Part shown: one piece after another, positions 1 to 11,014 of the stretch
Layout: every line of letters begins with the position of its first letter
Position numbering within the stretch: the stretch's first letter is position 1
Origin: Brevundimonas sp. AJA228-03
GTDB taxonomy: Bacteria > Pseudomonadota > Alphaproteobacteria > Caulobacterales > Caulobacteraceae
Length of the DNA stretch: 64,000 nucleotides
NCBI RefSeq assembly: GCF_017795885.1
Contig: NZ_CP059297.1
Location: 2,113,001 to 2,177,000, forward strand
Direction of reading: 5' to 3'
The notes under the pieces: generated by a model
The model's input: only the letters and a program-made list of their open reading frames with translations
Database searches by the model: none
Told to the model about the DNA's origin: nothing
Translations under genes and position numbers: made by a program

Positions 1-744
1 GTCCAGGACCGCGAAGTCGCCCGTATGGTCTCGCTGGGCGGGTCGTGCAATCGCTGTGAGCTTTCGGGCCGCAATCTGTCCGGCGCGACCTTCGCGGGTG
101 CCACCTTCATCTCGGCCACCCTGGTCGGAGCCAATCTGCGCGGCGCCGAACTGGTCGGTTCGAACTTCTCCGCCAGCGACTTCAGCCGCGCCGATCTGCG
201 CGGTGCCCGGATCCAGGGCTCCAACTTTTCGACATCGAACTTTACCGATGCCTCGCTCACCGGTGCGGAAGCGACGGGGGCCAACTTCAATCGCGCCAAT
301 CTGACGAACGCCAATCTGTCGGGGGCCGAGCTGTTCGGCACCACTCTCGCCAACCTGTCGGCGCGCGGGGCGTCGTTCGCAGGCGCGCAGCTGAACGCGG
401 CCAATATGGCGGGCGGAGACTTCGCCTCGGCCAACTTCAACGGGGCCGAGCTGGATGGCGCGCGACTGGCCAATGCGACGTTCCGGGGCGCATCCTTCAC
501 GGACGCCTCCCTGAGCCGGACCGACATCCGGGGGGCAGACCTGTCCGGCGCGCGCGGCCTGACCCAGGCCCAGGTGTCGGAGGCCTGCGGCGACGGGTCG
601 ACCCGGTTGCCGGCTCGCCTCACGGTCCACAGCTGCTCCAGCCGGATGACCGTTCGCATTCCCGCCCCGCCGCGACCGCCCGCGCCTCCTGCGCCACCGT
701 CACCACGCCGGAACATCATCATCGCGGACGGCGGCGAGCCCTGA
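1..744 (+). CDS. Pentapeptide-repeat protein, 5' end outside window
   Basis: The frame is open from the first base, so the true start may lie outside the window; the first ATG is at position 25. About 247 residues are visible. From roughly residue 18 to 195 the protein is built of A(D/N)LxG-type five-residue repeats such as GANLRG, GADLSG and SADLRG-like units. These fold into a right-handed quadrilateral beta-helix in known family members. A CNRC pair precedes the repeats. After the helix come two more Cys and a proline-rich stretch (PAPPRPPAPPAPP) near the C terminus. The family does not define one function, and no transmembrane segment is seen in the visible part. Molecular role unknown. 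Confidence 0.8.
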   Translation, partial: VQDREVARMVSLGGSCNRCELSGRNLSGATFAGATFISATLVGANLRGAELVGSNFSASDFSRADLRGARIQGSNFSTSNFTDASLTGAEATGANFNRANLTNANLSGAELFGTTLANLSARGASFAGAQLNAANMAGGDFASANFNGAELDGARLANATFRGASFTDASLSRTDIRGADLSGARGLTQAQVSEACGDGSTRLPARLTVHSCSSRMTVRIPAPPRPPAPPAPPSPRRNIIIADGGEP

Positions 745-763
745 GGCCGCCCCCTGAACGACT

Positions 764-2545
764 TCAGATCCTGAGCGGCATGGCCGTGCGGATGTGGACG
801 TCCTTCAGCTGACGTTCACCGGCCTCGGTCGGGGCGTTCATCAGCAGATCCTCGCCCTGCTGGTTCAGCGGGAAGGCGATGACCTCGCGGATCGCGACCT
901 GGTTGGCCAGCAGCATGACGATCCGGTCGATGCCCGGGGCCAGCCCGCCGTGCGGCGGCGCGCCATAGCGGAAGGCGTTCAGCATGCCGCCGAACTGATC
1001 CTCGACCACAGAGGCATCATAGCCCGCGATTTCAAAGGCTTTCAGCATGATCTCGGCCTTGTGGTTCCGGATCGCGCCCGAACACAGCTCATAGCCGTTG
1101 CAGACGATGTCGTACTGATAGGCCAGGATCTCCAGCGGATCCCGGGTGTTCAGCGCCTCCAGCTCGCCCTGCGGCATCGAGAACGGGTTGTGGCTGAAAT
1201 CGACCTTCTTCTCTTCGTCCGACCATTCGAACATGGGGAAGTCGACGATCCAGCAGAATTCAAACCGGCCTTCGTCGATCAGTTTCAGCTCCGTGCCCAG
1301 GCGGGTCCGGGCCGAACCGGCGAACTTGTAGAAAACCTTCGGGTCGCCAGCGACGAAGAAGGCCGCATCGCCCTTGTCCAGGCCGAGCCCGGACATCAGG
1401 GCGTCGGTCGCCTCGGCTCCCAGATTCTTGGCGATCGGCCCGCCCCAGGCGTCGTTGTCGTCGGACCAGAAGATGTAGCCGAGGCCCGGCTGGCCCTCGC
1501 CCTGGGCCCAGTTGTTCATCCGGTCGCAGAAGGCGCGCGAGCCGCCACCGGGCGCAGGGATCGCCCAGACCGCGTTCTTTGCGTCCGCACCCAGAATCTT
1601 CGCGAACAGGCCGAACCCGCCGTCGCGAAAGCGGTCCGACACCTCGGCCATCTTGATGGGGTTTCGGGTGTCGGGCTTGTCGGTACCGTACCAGGCGATG
1701 GAGTCCCGGTAGGGGATGCGCGGGAAGGGATAGGGCGTCACCGACTTGCCGTCGGCGAATTCCTCGAACACGCCGTGCATGACGGGTTCGATCGCTGCGA
1801 AAACATCCTCCTGCGTCACGAAGCTCATCTCGACATCGAGCTGATAGAACTCCAGCGACCGGTCGGCGCGCAGGTCCTCGTCGCGGAAACAGGGCGCAAT
1901 CTGGAAATAGCGGTCGAAGCCCGAGACCATCAGCAGCTGTTTGAACTGCTGCGGGGCCTGCGGCAGCGCATAGAATTTGCCGGGATGCAGTCGCGACGGC
2001 ACCAGGAAGTCACGCGCGCCTTCGGGCGAAGAGGCCGTCAGGATCGGCGTCTGGTATTCGAGGAAGCCCTGGTCGACCATGCGGCGACGGATCGAGGAGA
2101 TCACGCGCGAGCGCAGCACGATGTTCCTGTGCAGGGTTTCGCGGCGCAGATCGAGGTAGCGGTGCTTCAGCCGCAGCTCTTCCGGATACTCCGGCTCGCC
2201 GAACACCGGCAGCGGCAGTTCGGCCGCCTCGGACAGGACCTCGACGCCGGTGACGCGCAGCTCGACTTCGCCGGTCGGCAGGTTGGCATTGACCACCGAG
2301 GCGTCGCGCACCACGACCTCGCCATCCACGCGGATCACGCTCTCGGCGCGGAGCCGCTCGACCGCCTCGAACCCGGGGGTCTCGGGGTGGAAGACCAGCT
2401 GCGTCAGGCCGTAGTGATCGCGCAGGTCGATGAACAGCAGACCGCCGTGGTCGCGCTTCCTGTGCACCCAGCCCGACAGCCGCACATTCGATCCTGCGTC
2501 CTTCGACCGGAGGGCACCGCAGGTGTGGGAGCGATAGGCGTGCAT
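764..2545 (-). CDS. aspS: Aspartyl-tRNA synthetase
   Basis: Charges tRNA-Asp with aspartate in the cytosol. The 593-residue length matches bacterial AspRS. An N-terminal OB-fold anticodon-binding domain ([20 protein letters not shown]) is followed by a class II catalytic core. The core has motif 2 ([19 protein letters not shown]), an inserted bacterial GAD domain, and motif 3 ([12 protein letters not shown]). I chose the ATG at 2545 ([13 protein letters not shown]) because the frame upstream of it is proline-rich and unlike the family. Many alphaproteobacterial AspRS are non-discriminating and also charge tRNA-Asn when GatCAB is present. The sequence alone does not settle that here. Confidence 0.95.
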   Translation of the reverse strand: MHAYRSHTCGALRSKDAGSNVRLSGWVHRKRDHGGLLFIDLRDHYGLTQLVFHPETPGFEAVERLRAESVIRVDGEVVVRDASVVNANLPTGEVELRVTGVEVLSEAAELPLPVFGEPEYPEELRLKHRYLDLRRETLHRNIVLRSRVISSIRRRMVDQGFLEYQTPILTASSPEGARDFLVPSRLHPGKFYALPQAPQQFKQLLMVSGFDRYFQIAPCFRDEDLRADRSLEFYQLDVEMSFVTQEDVFAAIEPVMHGVFEEFADGKSVTPYPFPRIPYRDSIAWYGTDKPDTRNPIKMAEVSDRFRDGGFGLFAKILGADAKNAVWAIPAPGGGSRAFCDRMNNWAQGEGQPGLGYIFWSDDNDAWGGPIAKNLGAEATDALMSGLGLDKGDAAFFVAGDPKVFYKFAGSARTRLGTELKLIDEGRFEFCWIVDFPMFEWSDEEKKVDFSHNPFSMPQGELEALNTRDPLEILAYQYDIVCNGYELCSGAIRNHKAEIMLKAFEIAGYDASVVEDQFGGMLNAFRYGAPPHGGLAPGIDRIVMLLANQVAIREVIAFPLNQQGEDLLMNAPTEAGERQLKDVHIRTAMPLRI

Positions 2546-2740
2546 GAGAAAATCGTCTGAAACGGCCCCCGGAAAGACAAGGGGCACGGCGGGAAATGGA
2601 AGCGGCGTAGGGCGCATCAACGCCCCGGAAAGTCAAGGTCGGGCCGGGTCGGGCCTCGACGTCCACAGGCCTGGCCGTCTGTCCACGGCCTGCGGCGATA
2701 CCCTATCCGGACAGTCGGGCTGATCTGCTATGCTGGCCTC

Positions 2741-3439
2741 ATGTCGGCGCGTCGACCCCTCCGCGATCAGCTCAGACTGCCCCTGACCAGCGACGTGGTC
2801 GGCGCGGCGTCTGTCTTCGTGCGCTCGGCGTCCAACGCCAGTGCCATGGACGCCCTGTCCACCTGGCCCGATGCCGCGGGCCGGGTCATGGCGCTCTGCG
2901 GACCCGCGGGTTGCGGCAAGAGCCATCTGGCGGCGCTTTGGGCCGAGCGCGTCGGTGCCGTTCCGCTGAACGGCGCCGAGGCCGCACTGACCGATCCGCT
3001 GGAACTGGAGGGCCGCCCGGTCCTCCTCGACATCGCCCGGGACGCCGATGACGAAACGCTGTTCCACCTGATCAACCTGGCCCAGCACGATGGCGGGGCC
3101 CTGCTGATGGTGTCGCGCCCCTCGCCGCGCCAATGGGCGGTCCGGGTGCCGGATCTGCGCTCCCGCCTCGACGCCGTGCGGGTGGTGGCCATGGAGGCCC
3201 CGGACGACGCGGTCATGTCCGCCATCCTGGCTGCCCGATTCGCAGAACGCAGCATCATCCCGGCGGACGGCGTCATCGACTTTCTGGTGCTGCGCATCGC
3301 CCGGTCGGCGGAGGCGGCGGCCGCCATCGTCGCCCGGCTGGACGACGAACATCGCCCCGTGACGCGGGCCCTGGCCCGCCAGGTCCTCGATGCCAGCGCC
3401 GAACTGTTCGACGGCGGCGACGAAGGGTTGCAGCCGTAA
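2741..3439 (+). CDS. hdaA: DnaA-related regulatory ATPase HdaA
   Basis: 232-residue AAA+ protein of the Hda/DnaA-domain family. It starts with a sliding-clamp-binding motif, QLRLPL, at residues 10-15. A Walker A motif, GPAGCGKS, follows at residues 54-61. Known HdaA binds the DNA polymerase clamp and stimulates ATP hydrolysis by DnaA, which prevents re-initiation of replication. The protein lacks the DnaA DNA-binding domain IV, as expected. It lies 23 bp upstream of ppk on the same strand, so the two may be co-transcribed. The hdaA-ppk-ppx order is also what I recall for Caulobacter (from memory, not checked). Confidence 0.85.
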   Translation: MSARRPLRDQLRLPLTSDVVGAASVFVRSASNASAMDALSTWPDAAGRVMALCGPAGCGKSHLAALWAERVGAVPLNGAEAALTDPLELEGRPVLLDIARDADDETLFHLINLAQHDGGALLMVSRPSPRQWAVRVPDLRSRLDAVRVVAMEAPDDAVMSAILAARFAERSIIPADGVIDFLVLRIARSAEAAAAIVARLDDEHRPVTRALARQVLDASAELFDGGDEGLQP

Positions 3440-3462
3440 CAAACCCGCCCCACAACCGGCTC

Positions 3463-5679
3463 ATGTCCGACTCTGCCATCGCTGATCCGACCCGAGGAGA
3501 GGAAGTCCCCTCCTCTCGCGCCCCCCAGCTGAGCCTGGACGCGACGCTGATGGCCTCGCCGGAACGGTTCTTCAACCGCGAGATCAGCTGGCTCGCCTTC
3601 AACAACCGGGTGCTGGAAGAGGCGGCGAACCCCAACCATCCGCTGCTGGAGCGGCTTCGGTTCCTGTCCATCTCGGCCAACAATCTCGACGAGTTCTTCA
3701 TGACCCGTGTGGCGGGGCTGAAGGGGCAGTTGCGCGAGCGGGTCCGCGTCCTGTCGGCCGACGGTCTGACGCCCGCCGAACAGCTGGAGAAGGTCAACGT
3801 CGCCGCCGGCGAACTGATGGCCGAACAGCAGGAACGCTGGCGTCAGCTGCGGCGCGAGCTGGTCGGGGCCGGCATCGAGGTCGTCCATTCCGAGAAGGTC
3901 ACCAAGACCGACAGGGAACGGCTGGAGCCCGAGTTCCTGAACCAGCTGTTCGCCGTCCTGACGCCGCTGGCCATCGACCCGGCGCATCCGTTTCCCTTCC
4001 TGCCCAACCTGGGCTTCTCTCTGGCGCTCAAGCTGCGCCGCAACCGGGACAACAAGACGCTCTATGCCCTCGTCCCGGTCCCGACCCAGGTGCGCCGCTT
4101 CTGGGAGCTGACGGGCGACGGCCGCTCGGTAAAGGGGCGACGCCGGTTCGTGACACTCGAAACCGTGCTCCTGATGTTCATCGAGCACCTGTTCCCCGGC
4201 CATGAGGTGCTGGAAAAAGGTGTGATCCGCCTGATCCGCGACAGCGACATCGAGATCGAGGAAGAGGCCGAAGATCTGGTCCTGGAGTTCGAGGAGGCGC
4301 TGAAACAACGACGCCTGGGCTCGGTCGTGCGGGTCAAGATCGAGGCATCCATGCCCGAAGACCTGCGCGCGTTCATCGTTGGCGAACTGGAGGCCGAACC
4401 GCAGGACGTGGTCCTGATCGACGGCATGCTGGGCCTGGCGCAGCTGGGCGATTTGATTCCCTCCGGCCACCCCGACCTGAAATTTCCCGGCTATGAGCCC
4501 CGTTATCCGGAACGGGTCCGCGACCAGGGCGGCGACGTCTTCGCCGCCGTGCGTGAAAAAGACATCCTGATCCACCACCCGTTCGAGAGTTTCGACGTGG
4601 TGGTCCAGTTCCTGCGTCAGGCGGCGAGGGATCCCAACGTCATCGCCATCAAACAGACCCTGTATCGCACCTCGAAAGACAGTCCGATCGTCGCTGCCCT
4701 GATCGAGGCGGCCGAGAATGGCAAGAACGTCGTCGCCCTGGTCGAGATCAAGGCCCGGTTCGACGAGGAAGCCAATTTGCGCTGGGCCCGGGCCATGGAG
4801 CGCGCCGGGGTTCATGTCGTCTTCGGCTTCGTCGAGTACAAGACCCACGCCAAGCTCAGCGTCGTCGTGCGCCGCGAGGGCGACGGACTGAAGACCTACT
4901 GCCATTTCGGCACCGGCAACTATCACCCGATCACGGCCAGGGTTTACACGGACCTGAGCCTGTTCAGCTCCGACCCGGTCCTGGCCCGCGATGCGTCGCG
5001 GGTGTTCAACTACATCACCGGCTATGCCCAGCCCGAGGATCTGGAGGCGCTGGTCGTCTCGCCCCTCAACATGAAAACGACCCTGATCGAGCTGATCGGC
5101 AAGGAGATGGCCTCAGCCGCCGAGGGCAAGCCGGCCGCCATCTGGGTCAAGCTGAATGCGCTCGTCGATCCGGAGATCATCGACGCCCTGTACCGCGCCA
5201 GCCAGTGCGGCGTGCGGATCGAACTGGTCGTGCGCGGCATCTGCTGCCTGCGCCCCGGCGTGGCGGGCCTGTCGGAGAACATCCGGGTCAAGTCGATCGT
5301 CGGCCGCTTCCTGGAGCATAGCCGCATCATCTGCTTCGCCAACGGCCGCGACCTTCCGCACGACAAGGCCAGGGTCTTCATCTCTTCCGCCGACTGGATG
5401 ACCCGTAACCTGGACCGGCGTGTCGAGATCATGACGCCGGTCTTCAACGCCACGGTCCACGACCAGGTCCTGGACCAGATCATGGTCGCCAATCTGAAGG
5501 ACGACGCCCAGAGCTGGGTTCTCGGCGCCGACGGTCATTACACCCGGGTGCAACCGGTGGACCCGGAGCGGCCCTTCTCGGCTCACAAATACTTCATGAC
5601 CAACCCCAGCCTGTCAGGCCGTGGCCGCAAGGTGAAGAACAAGCCGCAGGAGCTGCGCTACGACCGGCCGACTCTATGA
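3463..5679 (+). CDS. ppk: Polyphosphate kinase 1
   Basis: Reversibly transfers the gamma phosphate of ATP to polyphosphate. The 738-residue protein shows the PPK1 N-terminal domain ([17 protein letters not shown]). The two conserved catalytic histidine regions are present: KTHAKLS and CHFGTGNYH. The ATG at 3463 (MSDSAIADP) is chosen because the longer upstream frame only duplicates hdaA out of frame. The stop codon overlaps the ppx start by four bases (ATGA), indicating translational coupling of synthesis and degradation genes. The ppk gene follows hdaA by 23 bp, so replication control and polyphosphate metabolism may share a transcript. Confidence 0.95.
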   Translation: MSDSAIADPTRGEEVPSSRAPQLSLDATLMASPERFFNREISWLAFNNRVLEEAANPNHPLLERLRFLSISANNLDEFFMTRVAGLKGQLRERVRVLSADGLTPAEQLEKVNVAAGELMAEQQERWRQLRRELVGAGIEVVHSEKVTKTDRERLEPEFLNQLFAVLTPLAIDPAHPFPFLPNLGFSLALKLRRNRDNKTLYALVPVPTQVRRFWELTGDGRSVKGRRRFVTLETVLLMFIEHLFPGHEVLEKGVIRLIRDSDIEIEEEAEDLVLEFEEALKQRRLGSVVRVKIEASMPEDLRAFIVGELEAEPQDVVLIDGMLGLAQLGDLIPSGHPDLKFPGYEPRYPERVRDQGGDVFAAVREKDILIHHPFESFDVVVQFLRQAARDPNVIAIKQTLYRTSKDSPIVAALIEAAENGKNVVALVEIKARFDEEANLRWARAMERAGVHVVFGFVEYKTHAKLSVVVRREGDGLKTYCHFGTGNYHPITARVYTDLSLFSSDPVLARDASRVFNYITGYAQPEDLEALVVSPLNMKTTLIELIGKEMASAAEGKPAAIWVKLNALVDPEIIDALYRASQCGVRIELVVRGICCLRPGVAGLSENIRVKSIVGRFLEHSRIICFANGRDLPHDKARVFISSADWMTRNLDRRVEIMTPVFNATVHDQVLDQIMVANLKDDAQSWVLGADGHYTRVQPVDPERPFSAHKYFMTNPSLSGRGRKVKNKPQELRYDRPTL

Positions 5680-7163
5680 CGGATGGGTTCACCGCCCCGC
5701 GTGAGGCGGCTGTCATCGACATCGGTTCCAACTCGGTCCGGATGGTCCTCTACCGGCTGGAAGGCCGGGCGATCTGGACCGTGTTCAACGAAAAGGTCCT
5801 GGCCGGCCTCGGCCGCGACCTGTCCGGGACGGGCCGGCTGTCTGAAGCCGGTGTCGAGATGGCGATGACCACGCTTCGCCGGTTCGCGGCGGTCCTGGAA
5901 GGCGTGCGCCCCGCCTATACCTTCGTCGCCGCGACCGCTGCCGTGCGCGAGGCCGAGGATGGTCCCGACTTCTGTGATCGGGTGGCGGCCGAGACCGGGC
6001 TCCAGGTCCGCGTCCTCACAGGCGAGGAAGAGGCCCACTATTCCGCCCTGGGCGTCATGGCCGGCGACCCGCGCGCCGAGGGCCTTGCGGCTGACATGGG
6101 CGGGTCCAGCCTTGAGCTGATCCGCATCGGCGGAGGCAAGGTCGAGCCGGGCGTCACCCTGGCCCTGGGGCCGTTCGCCCTGGCCGACCCGAAGGGTTTC
6201 GATGCGATCCGACTGCGCGACATGATCGCCGAACGTCTGAAGCCCGTCAGCACGCGATTCAGCGCAGACGGACTCCACGCGGTCGGCGGCGGCTGGCGAT
6301 CCCTGGCCCAGCTGCATATGGAGATGAGCGGCTATCCGCTGCGGATCGTCCACCAGTATGCCATGAGCGCCGAGGACGCGCGCGGCGTGGCCCGGTTCGT
6401 GGCCCAGCAGTCCAGGGCCTCGCTTGACCGGTTGCCGGGGGTATCCAGGCGGCGGGCCGAGACCCTGCCTTATGCTGCCCTGGTGCTGGAGGGCCTGATC
6501 GATGCCCTGTCGCTGAAGCGTGTCGTTTTCTCCGCCTGGGGCCTGCGCGAAGGCCTGCTCTACGAGACGCTCGACCACGACGAGGCGCCGGCCGACCCCC
6601 TGATCGCGGGGTGTGCGGCGCTGGGTGCGCGCCAGGGCATCTCGCCCGCCCTCCCCGCCGCGCTGAACGCCTGGCTGTCGGACATCATCGCCGCCCTGCC
6701 CGTAGCCTTCGGGCCGGAGCGCGATCCGGTGCTGGCCGCCGCGGCCTGTCGCCTGGCCGACCTCGGAGCCCGGCTGCATCCGGACCACCGGCTGGAACTG
6801 GTGTTCGACCAGGTCCTGCGCGCGCCGATCCCGGGCCAGACCCATGCCGAGCGGGTCTGGCTGGCCTGCGCCCTCAACGCCCGCTACGGCGGCAATGCCG
6901 CGACACCAGCCCCCGAAACGACCGATCGACTGCTGGGCGAGGAAGCCCGTGCGAGCGCGCGGGCCCTGGGCCTCGCGATGCGGCTGGGGTGCGACCTGTC
7001 CGGCCGGTCGCCGCAACTGCTGGCCAATGCCTCGATCACCGTTGCCGGGGGCCAGCTGAAACTGACGGCGTCCGACGGCTATGCCGATGTCCTGCTGGGC
7101 GAACAGACCCGCCGTCGCGCCAGGGCCCTGGCCGAGGCCATGGGCCTGAAGCTGGAGATCTGA
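5676..7163 (+). CDS. ppx: Exopolyphosphatase (Ppx/GppA family)
   Basis: 495-residue member of the ASKHA-fold Ppx/GppA family, which removes terminal phosphate from polyphosphate or hydrolyses pppGpp. The phosphate-binding loop [12 protein letters not shown] is near the N terminus. The second nucleotide-binding motif [11 protein letters not shown] lies about residues 141-151. An alpha-helical C-terminal half follows. The ATG overlaps the ppk stop. Context favours exopolyphosphatase over guanosine pentaphosphatase, but the sequence does not exclude the latter. The stop codon ends one base before the stop codon of rnd on the other strand, leaving no room for a separate terminator. Confidence 0.9.
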   Translation: MTDGFTAPREAAVIDIGSNSVRMVLYRLEGRAIWTVFNEKVLAGLGRDLSGTGRLSEAGVEMAMTTLRRFAAVLEGVRPAYTFVAATAAVREAEDGPDFCDRVAAETGLQVRVLTGEEEAHYSALGVMAGDPRAEGLAADMGGSSLELIRIGGGKVEPGVTLALGPFALADPKGFDAIRLRDMIAERLKPVSTRFSADGLHAVGGGWRSLAQLHMEMSGYPLRIVHQYAMSAEDARGVARFVAQQSRASLDRLPGVSRRRAETLPYAALVLEGLIDALSLKRVVFSAWGLREGLLYETLDHDEAPADPLIAGCAALGARQGISPALPAALNAWLSDIIAALPVAFGPERDPVLAAAACRLADLGARLHPDHRLELVFDQVLRAPIPGQTHAERVWLACALNARYGGNAATPAPETTDRLLGEEARASARALGLAMRLGCDLSGRSPQLLANASITVAGGQLKLTASDGYADVLLGEQTRRRARALAEAMGLKLEI

Positions 7164-8312
7164 CTACTCGATCTCGACGACCTCGACGCGCGGTCCGTTC
7201 AGCACCAGGGCGATCACCCCGCGCTTGAGTTTCAGCGCATCCTCGCCGAACAGCTGACGCCGCCAGCCCTTCAGGGCATCCACATCCGCCGCATCCGACA
7301 GGGCGATCTTCTCCAGGTCCGCCACATTGGCGATCAGTTTCGAGGCAACGCCCGCATTGTCGCTCTTGGCCTTCAGCAACACCTTCAACAGCTCCACCAC
7401 CGAAGGCGGCGCGGGCTGATTGTGGGCGGGGCGGTCCATCTTCGGCGCATGGGCCTCGGGGTCCAGCATGACCCGCTTCAGCTCGTCCGCCAGTTCCAGC
7501 CCCAGACGCGATCCGCCGAACCCCTTGGGCACAGAGCGCAGGCGGTTGAAGGCCTCTACGTCGGTCGGCACCTGGGTCGCGATCTCGTCGATGGCCTCGT
7601 CCTTGAGGATGCGTCCGCGCGGCTGGTCGCGGTCCTGCGCCGCCTGCTCGCGCCAGACCGCCGTCGCCTTGAAAGCCGCCAGGTATCTGGCGTTGTATTT
7701 CTTGGGCTTCAGCCGCTTCCAGGCCTTGTCCGGCGTGGTGTCGTAGAGTTCAGGATCGACCAGATCCTCCATCTCCGACGTGACCCAGTCCAGCCGGCCG
7801 TCCTTGGCCAGCCGGTCGCGGAGCTTCGGATACAGCGCCGCCAGGTGCGTCACGTCGCCGATCGCATAGGTCAGCTGCGCCTCCGACAGCGGTCGTCGCG
7901 ACCAGTCGGTGAAGCGGCTGCCCTTGTCCAGATCGATGCGCAGCATCTGACGGACCAGCGAATCATAGGCCACCTGATCCCCGAACCCGGCGGCCATGGC
8001 GGCGACCTGGGTGTCGAACATCGGCCTGGGCATGGCCCCCAGCTTGACGAAGATCTCGGTGTCCTGGCGCGCGGCGTGGAAGACCTTCACGATTCCGGGG
8101 TCGCGCAGGATGTCCAGAAAGGGCGTCAGATCCAGCCCCTCGGCCTGCGGATCGATGATCGCCTCATGCTCCGGCGTCGCGGCCTGGATCAGGCACAGTT
8201 TGGGCCAATAGGTCGTTTCCCGCATGAACTCGGTATCGACCGCGATGAACGGGGCCTTGGCGACATCGGCACAGAACCGGACCAGAGCGTCATTGGTGGT
8301 GATCGGCGTCAT
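7164..8312 (-). CDS. rnd: Ribonuclease D
   Basis: 3'-5' exoribonuclease of the DEDDy family involved in tRNA 3'-end trimming. The 382-residue protein has Exo I (VDTEFMRETTYWP) and Exo II (FHAARQDTEIF). Exo III is seen as YAIGDVTHL with the Tyr of the DEDDy type. An HRDC domain follows in the C-terminal half, matching the usual RNase D length. It converges with ppx with no spacer and diverges from purM across about 80 bp. Confidence 0.93.
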   Translation of the reverse strand: MTPITTNDALVRFCADVAKAPFIAVDTEFMRETTYWPKLCLIQAATPEHEAIIDPQAEGLDLTPFLDILRDPGIVKVFHAARQDTEIFVKLGAMPRPMFDTQVAAMAAGFGDQVAYDSLVRQMLRIDLDKGSRFTDWSRRPLSEAQLTYAIGDVTHLAALYPKLRDRLAKDGRLDWVTSEMEDLVDPELYDTTPDKAWKRLKPKKYNARYLAAFKATAVWREQAAQDRDQPRGRILKDEAIDEIATQVPTDVEAFNRLRSVPKGFGGSRLGLELADELKRVMLDPEAHAPKMDRPAHNQPAPPSVVELLKVLLKAKSDNAGVASKLIANVADLEKIALSDAADVDALKGWRRQLFGEDALKLKRGVIALVLNGPRVEVVEIE

Positions 8313-8392
8313 TGAAATGCTATAGCCCCCCGCAACGCCGTCGTGGCAAGTGCCGCGACCCTATTTTCGCACCGATTTCAGGCCTGTGAGCG

Positions 8393-9424
<1,032 letters not shown>

Positions 9425-9643
9425 TTTCCCTCTTCCGGCGGGAGAGGGTGTACTGAGGTCGGCTAGATTTCGCGTCGGTGACCACACCGCTCTCCACACG
9501 CTTGAAGCTGACCTTGCCAACGGCGGTTGAGGGTGGGGAGGGGTCTTACGAGAAGCAGTTGAAACCGACCACCTGATCGACCTTAACGGTTGAGGCGGAG
9601 ATCAATGTAGGGTCCGGCAGCGGATGGGTACAAGGAGGCAAAG

Positions 9644-10531
9644 ATGCAGCGTCACTTGGAACGAAGCGTGGTGTTGGACAACGTTTCTGACTTCCGGAAT
9701 CTGTACTCTTGGAGTGTGAGTGAGATTGCGGACGCGTCGGCGAGCACGGCAACAAAGCAAATCCCTTGGACTTGGTCCCTCTACTTCACCTTGTTTGATG
9801 TCCAGCTAGTTTCGTCGGTCTCGAGGGACCAATATGGCACCGTCGGTGAAGAAGCTCCGAAGCTCGTTGAGAAGACCCATATCTTGGCGAAACTGCGTTC
9901 TGGACACCCCCCCGACCAGTCACACCCGACCGAATACTCGATGTTCGGCACGGCTCGCAAAATTGAAGATCTCACTCTGTCCATCTATAGAAGGTCCGCA
10001 GCTGACATCGATGACTGCCGTGTGTTTGGCGGTGTCTCGTACACGTGCGACCCGGATTTTCGCGAAGAGACCTATCCGGACTATCTGGGCTTTACGCTGT
10101 ACGTTCGAGACGAATTCTTTGCCCAGATAGCCTCTAGAATTGACCAGAGAGCGATCGGAGGCGGAACGCTACGTGTTGACGGGGTCGAGGGCTTCTATTC
10201 GGACTGGTCGCCATCGATCTCAACCAGCCACATCAAGGTGCTGACATCAGACAAAAAGGATCATCCCGTCCAAACACCTGAAGGGTGTGAGATCGTGCCG
10301 CCGAGGCTGGGAAAGGTTGGCGACTTCGACCTGACCTTGTGGAGCCAAAGTCTAAACCCGAGTGCCGTAGGCGCTTCTGTGGAGAACGAAAATGCCCCTG
10401 CTCATACCAGTGGTAGAGACGCATCATTGAGGTCGCCACTGATTGATCCTAAAGTCCTGACGCTGCTAAAATCGCTCCGGCTTGTTGCATGGGTCATCGC
10501 TGCGCTGCTGTTGATTGTGGCGCTCAAATAG
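9644..10531 (+). CDS. Unknown protein with C-terminal membrane anchor
   Basis: 295 residues; not recognised as any family. A strong ribosome-binding site, AAGGAGG at 9632-9638, lies five bases before the ATG. The N-terminal 270 residues are soluble-looking, with many aromatic and acidic residues (YSWSVSEIAD, PWTWSLYFTLFD, TYPDYLGFTLYVRD, GFYSDWSP). The last ~22 residues form one hydrophobic helix (LVAWVIAALLLIVALK at the very end), which predicts a tail-anchored protein with the bulk in the cytoplasm. Base composition is clearly less GC-rich than its neighbours and rare codons are frequent, suggesting transfer. It sits in the insert between purM and purN and does not overlap other genes. Confidence 0.65.
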   Translation: MQRHLERSVVLDNVSDFRNLYSWSVSEIADASASTATKQIPWTWSLYFTLFDVQLVSSVSRDQYGTVGEEAPKLVEKTHILAKLRSGHPPDQSHPTEYSMFGTARKIEDLTLSIYRRSAADIDDCRVFGGVSYTCDPDFREETYPDYLGFTLYVRDEFFAQIASRIDQRAIGGGTLRVDGVEGFYSDWSPSISTSHIKVLTSDKKDHPVQTPEGCEIVPPRLGKVGDFDLTLWSQSLNPSAVGASVENENAPAHTSGRDASLRSPLIDPKVLTLLKSLRLVAWVIAALLLIVALK

Positions 10532-11014
10532 TCTGCTCACGGAGCAGCTGACCGAGGATTTGAAAGTCGTAACAGTCGCCTACCGCAGCACGGTAGCCGG
10601 ACGCTTCACTGACCTTTATGGGTCGAAACCGGTCCCCATGGCGGGACTTATCCCCCTCCTCAACGAAGAGGCTGACCACGTGATCACCCCTGCGTCCGGT
10701 TCTGACGCAGTCGCGTGGCAGGCTTCGGGAATGCGCGCAAACGTCCCGATCCCTCAGCAAGACCGCGACGGGCCTGATCGGGCCGAGGCGACGGTGATGA
10801 CAACCTGCCGGAGGGGACACTTCGTGGCGAGAGTCCATTCCCGAGCTCGAAACCAGCGATAAAAAAAATCAATAGTTTGGACGAATTCTCGCAGAGCCGG
10901 TCGCAGCCATTGGACTCCTTGCACCCTGTTTTTCCGGAGTCCAATCCGCAGGCCTCATCCCCCCTCCCGCCTGGAGAGCGAAGGCGGTACGGTCCCCCCA
11001 AACCGGAGTCGTCC
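10532..11014. other. Intergenic stretch, no supported gene
   Basis: 483 bases between the unknown membrane protein and the M28 peptidase. Open frames here lack ribosome-binding sites and family resemblance. An A-run at 10861-10868 and a hairpin with a T-rich loop at 10910-10944 are the only structure I see. GGAG at 11005-11008 is the ribosome-binding site of the following peptidase. Confidence 0.5.
10910..10944. repeat. Inverted repeat with T-rich loop
   Basis: TTGGACTCC (10910-10918) pairs with GGAGTCCAA (10936-10944) around a 17-base loop containing five T. A related sequence, GGTTTTTCGGAGTCCA, occurs near 42367-42382 beside another gene end. It could be a terminator or the trace of a small repeat. 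No family is recognised. Confidence 0.45.

Noticed and set aside
794..2560. 588-codon open frame opposite aspS
   Set aside because: Exact antisense shadow of aspS caused by high GC third positions; low-complexity His/Arg/Gln-rich translation and no family motifs.
2767..4926. 719-codon open frame opposite hdaA and ppk
   Set aside because: Antisense shadow spanning two well-supported genes; no ribosome-binding site or domain.
10515..10862. 115-codon frame downstream of the unknown membrane protein
   Set aside because: No ribosome-binding site, overlaps the previous gene, no recognisable features.
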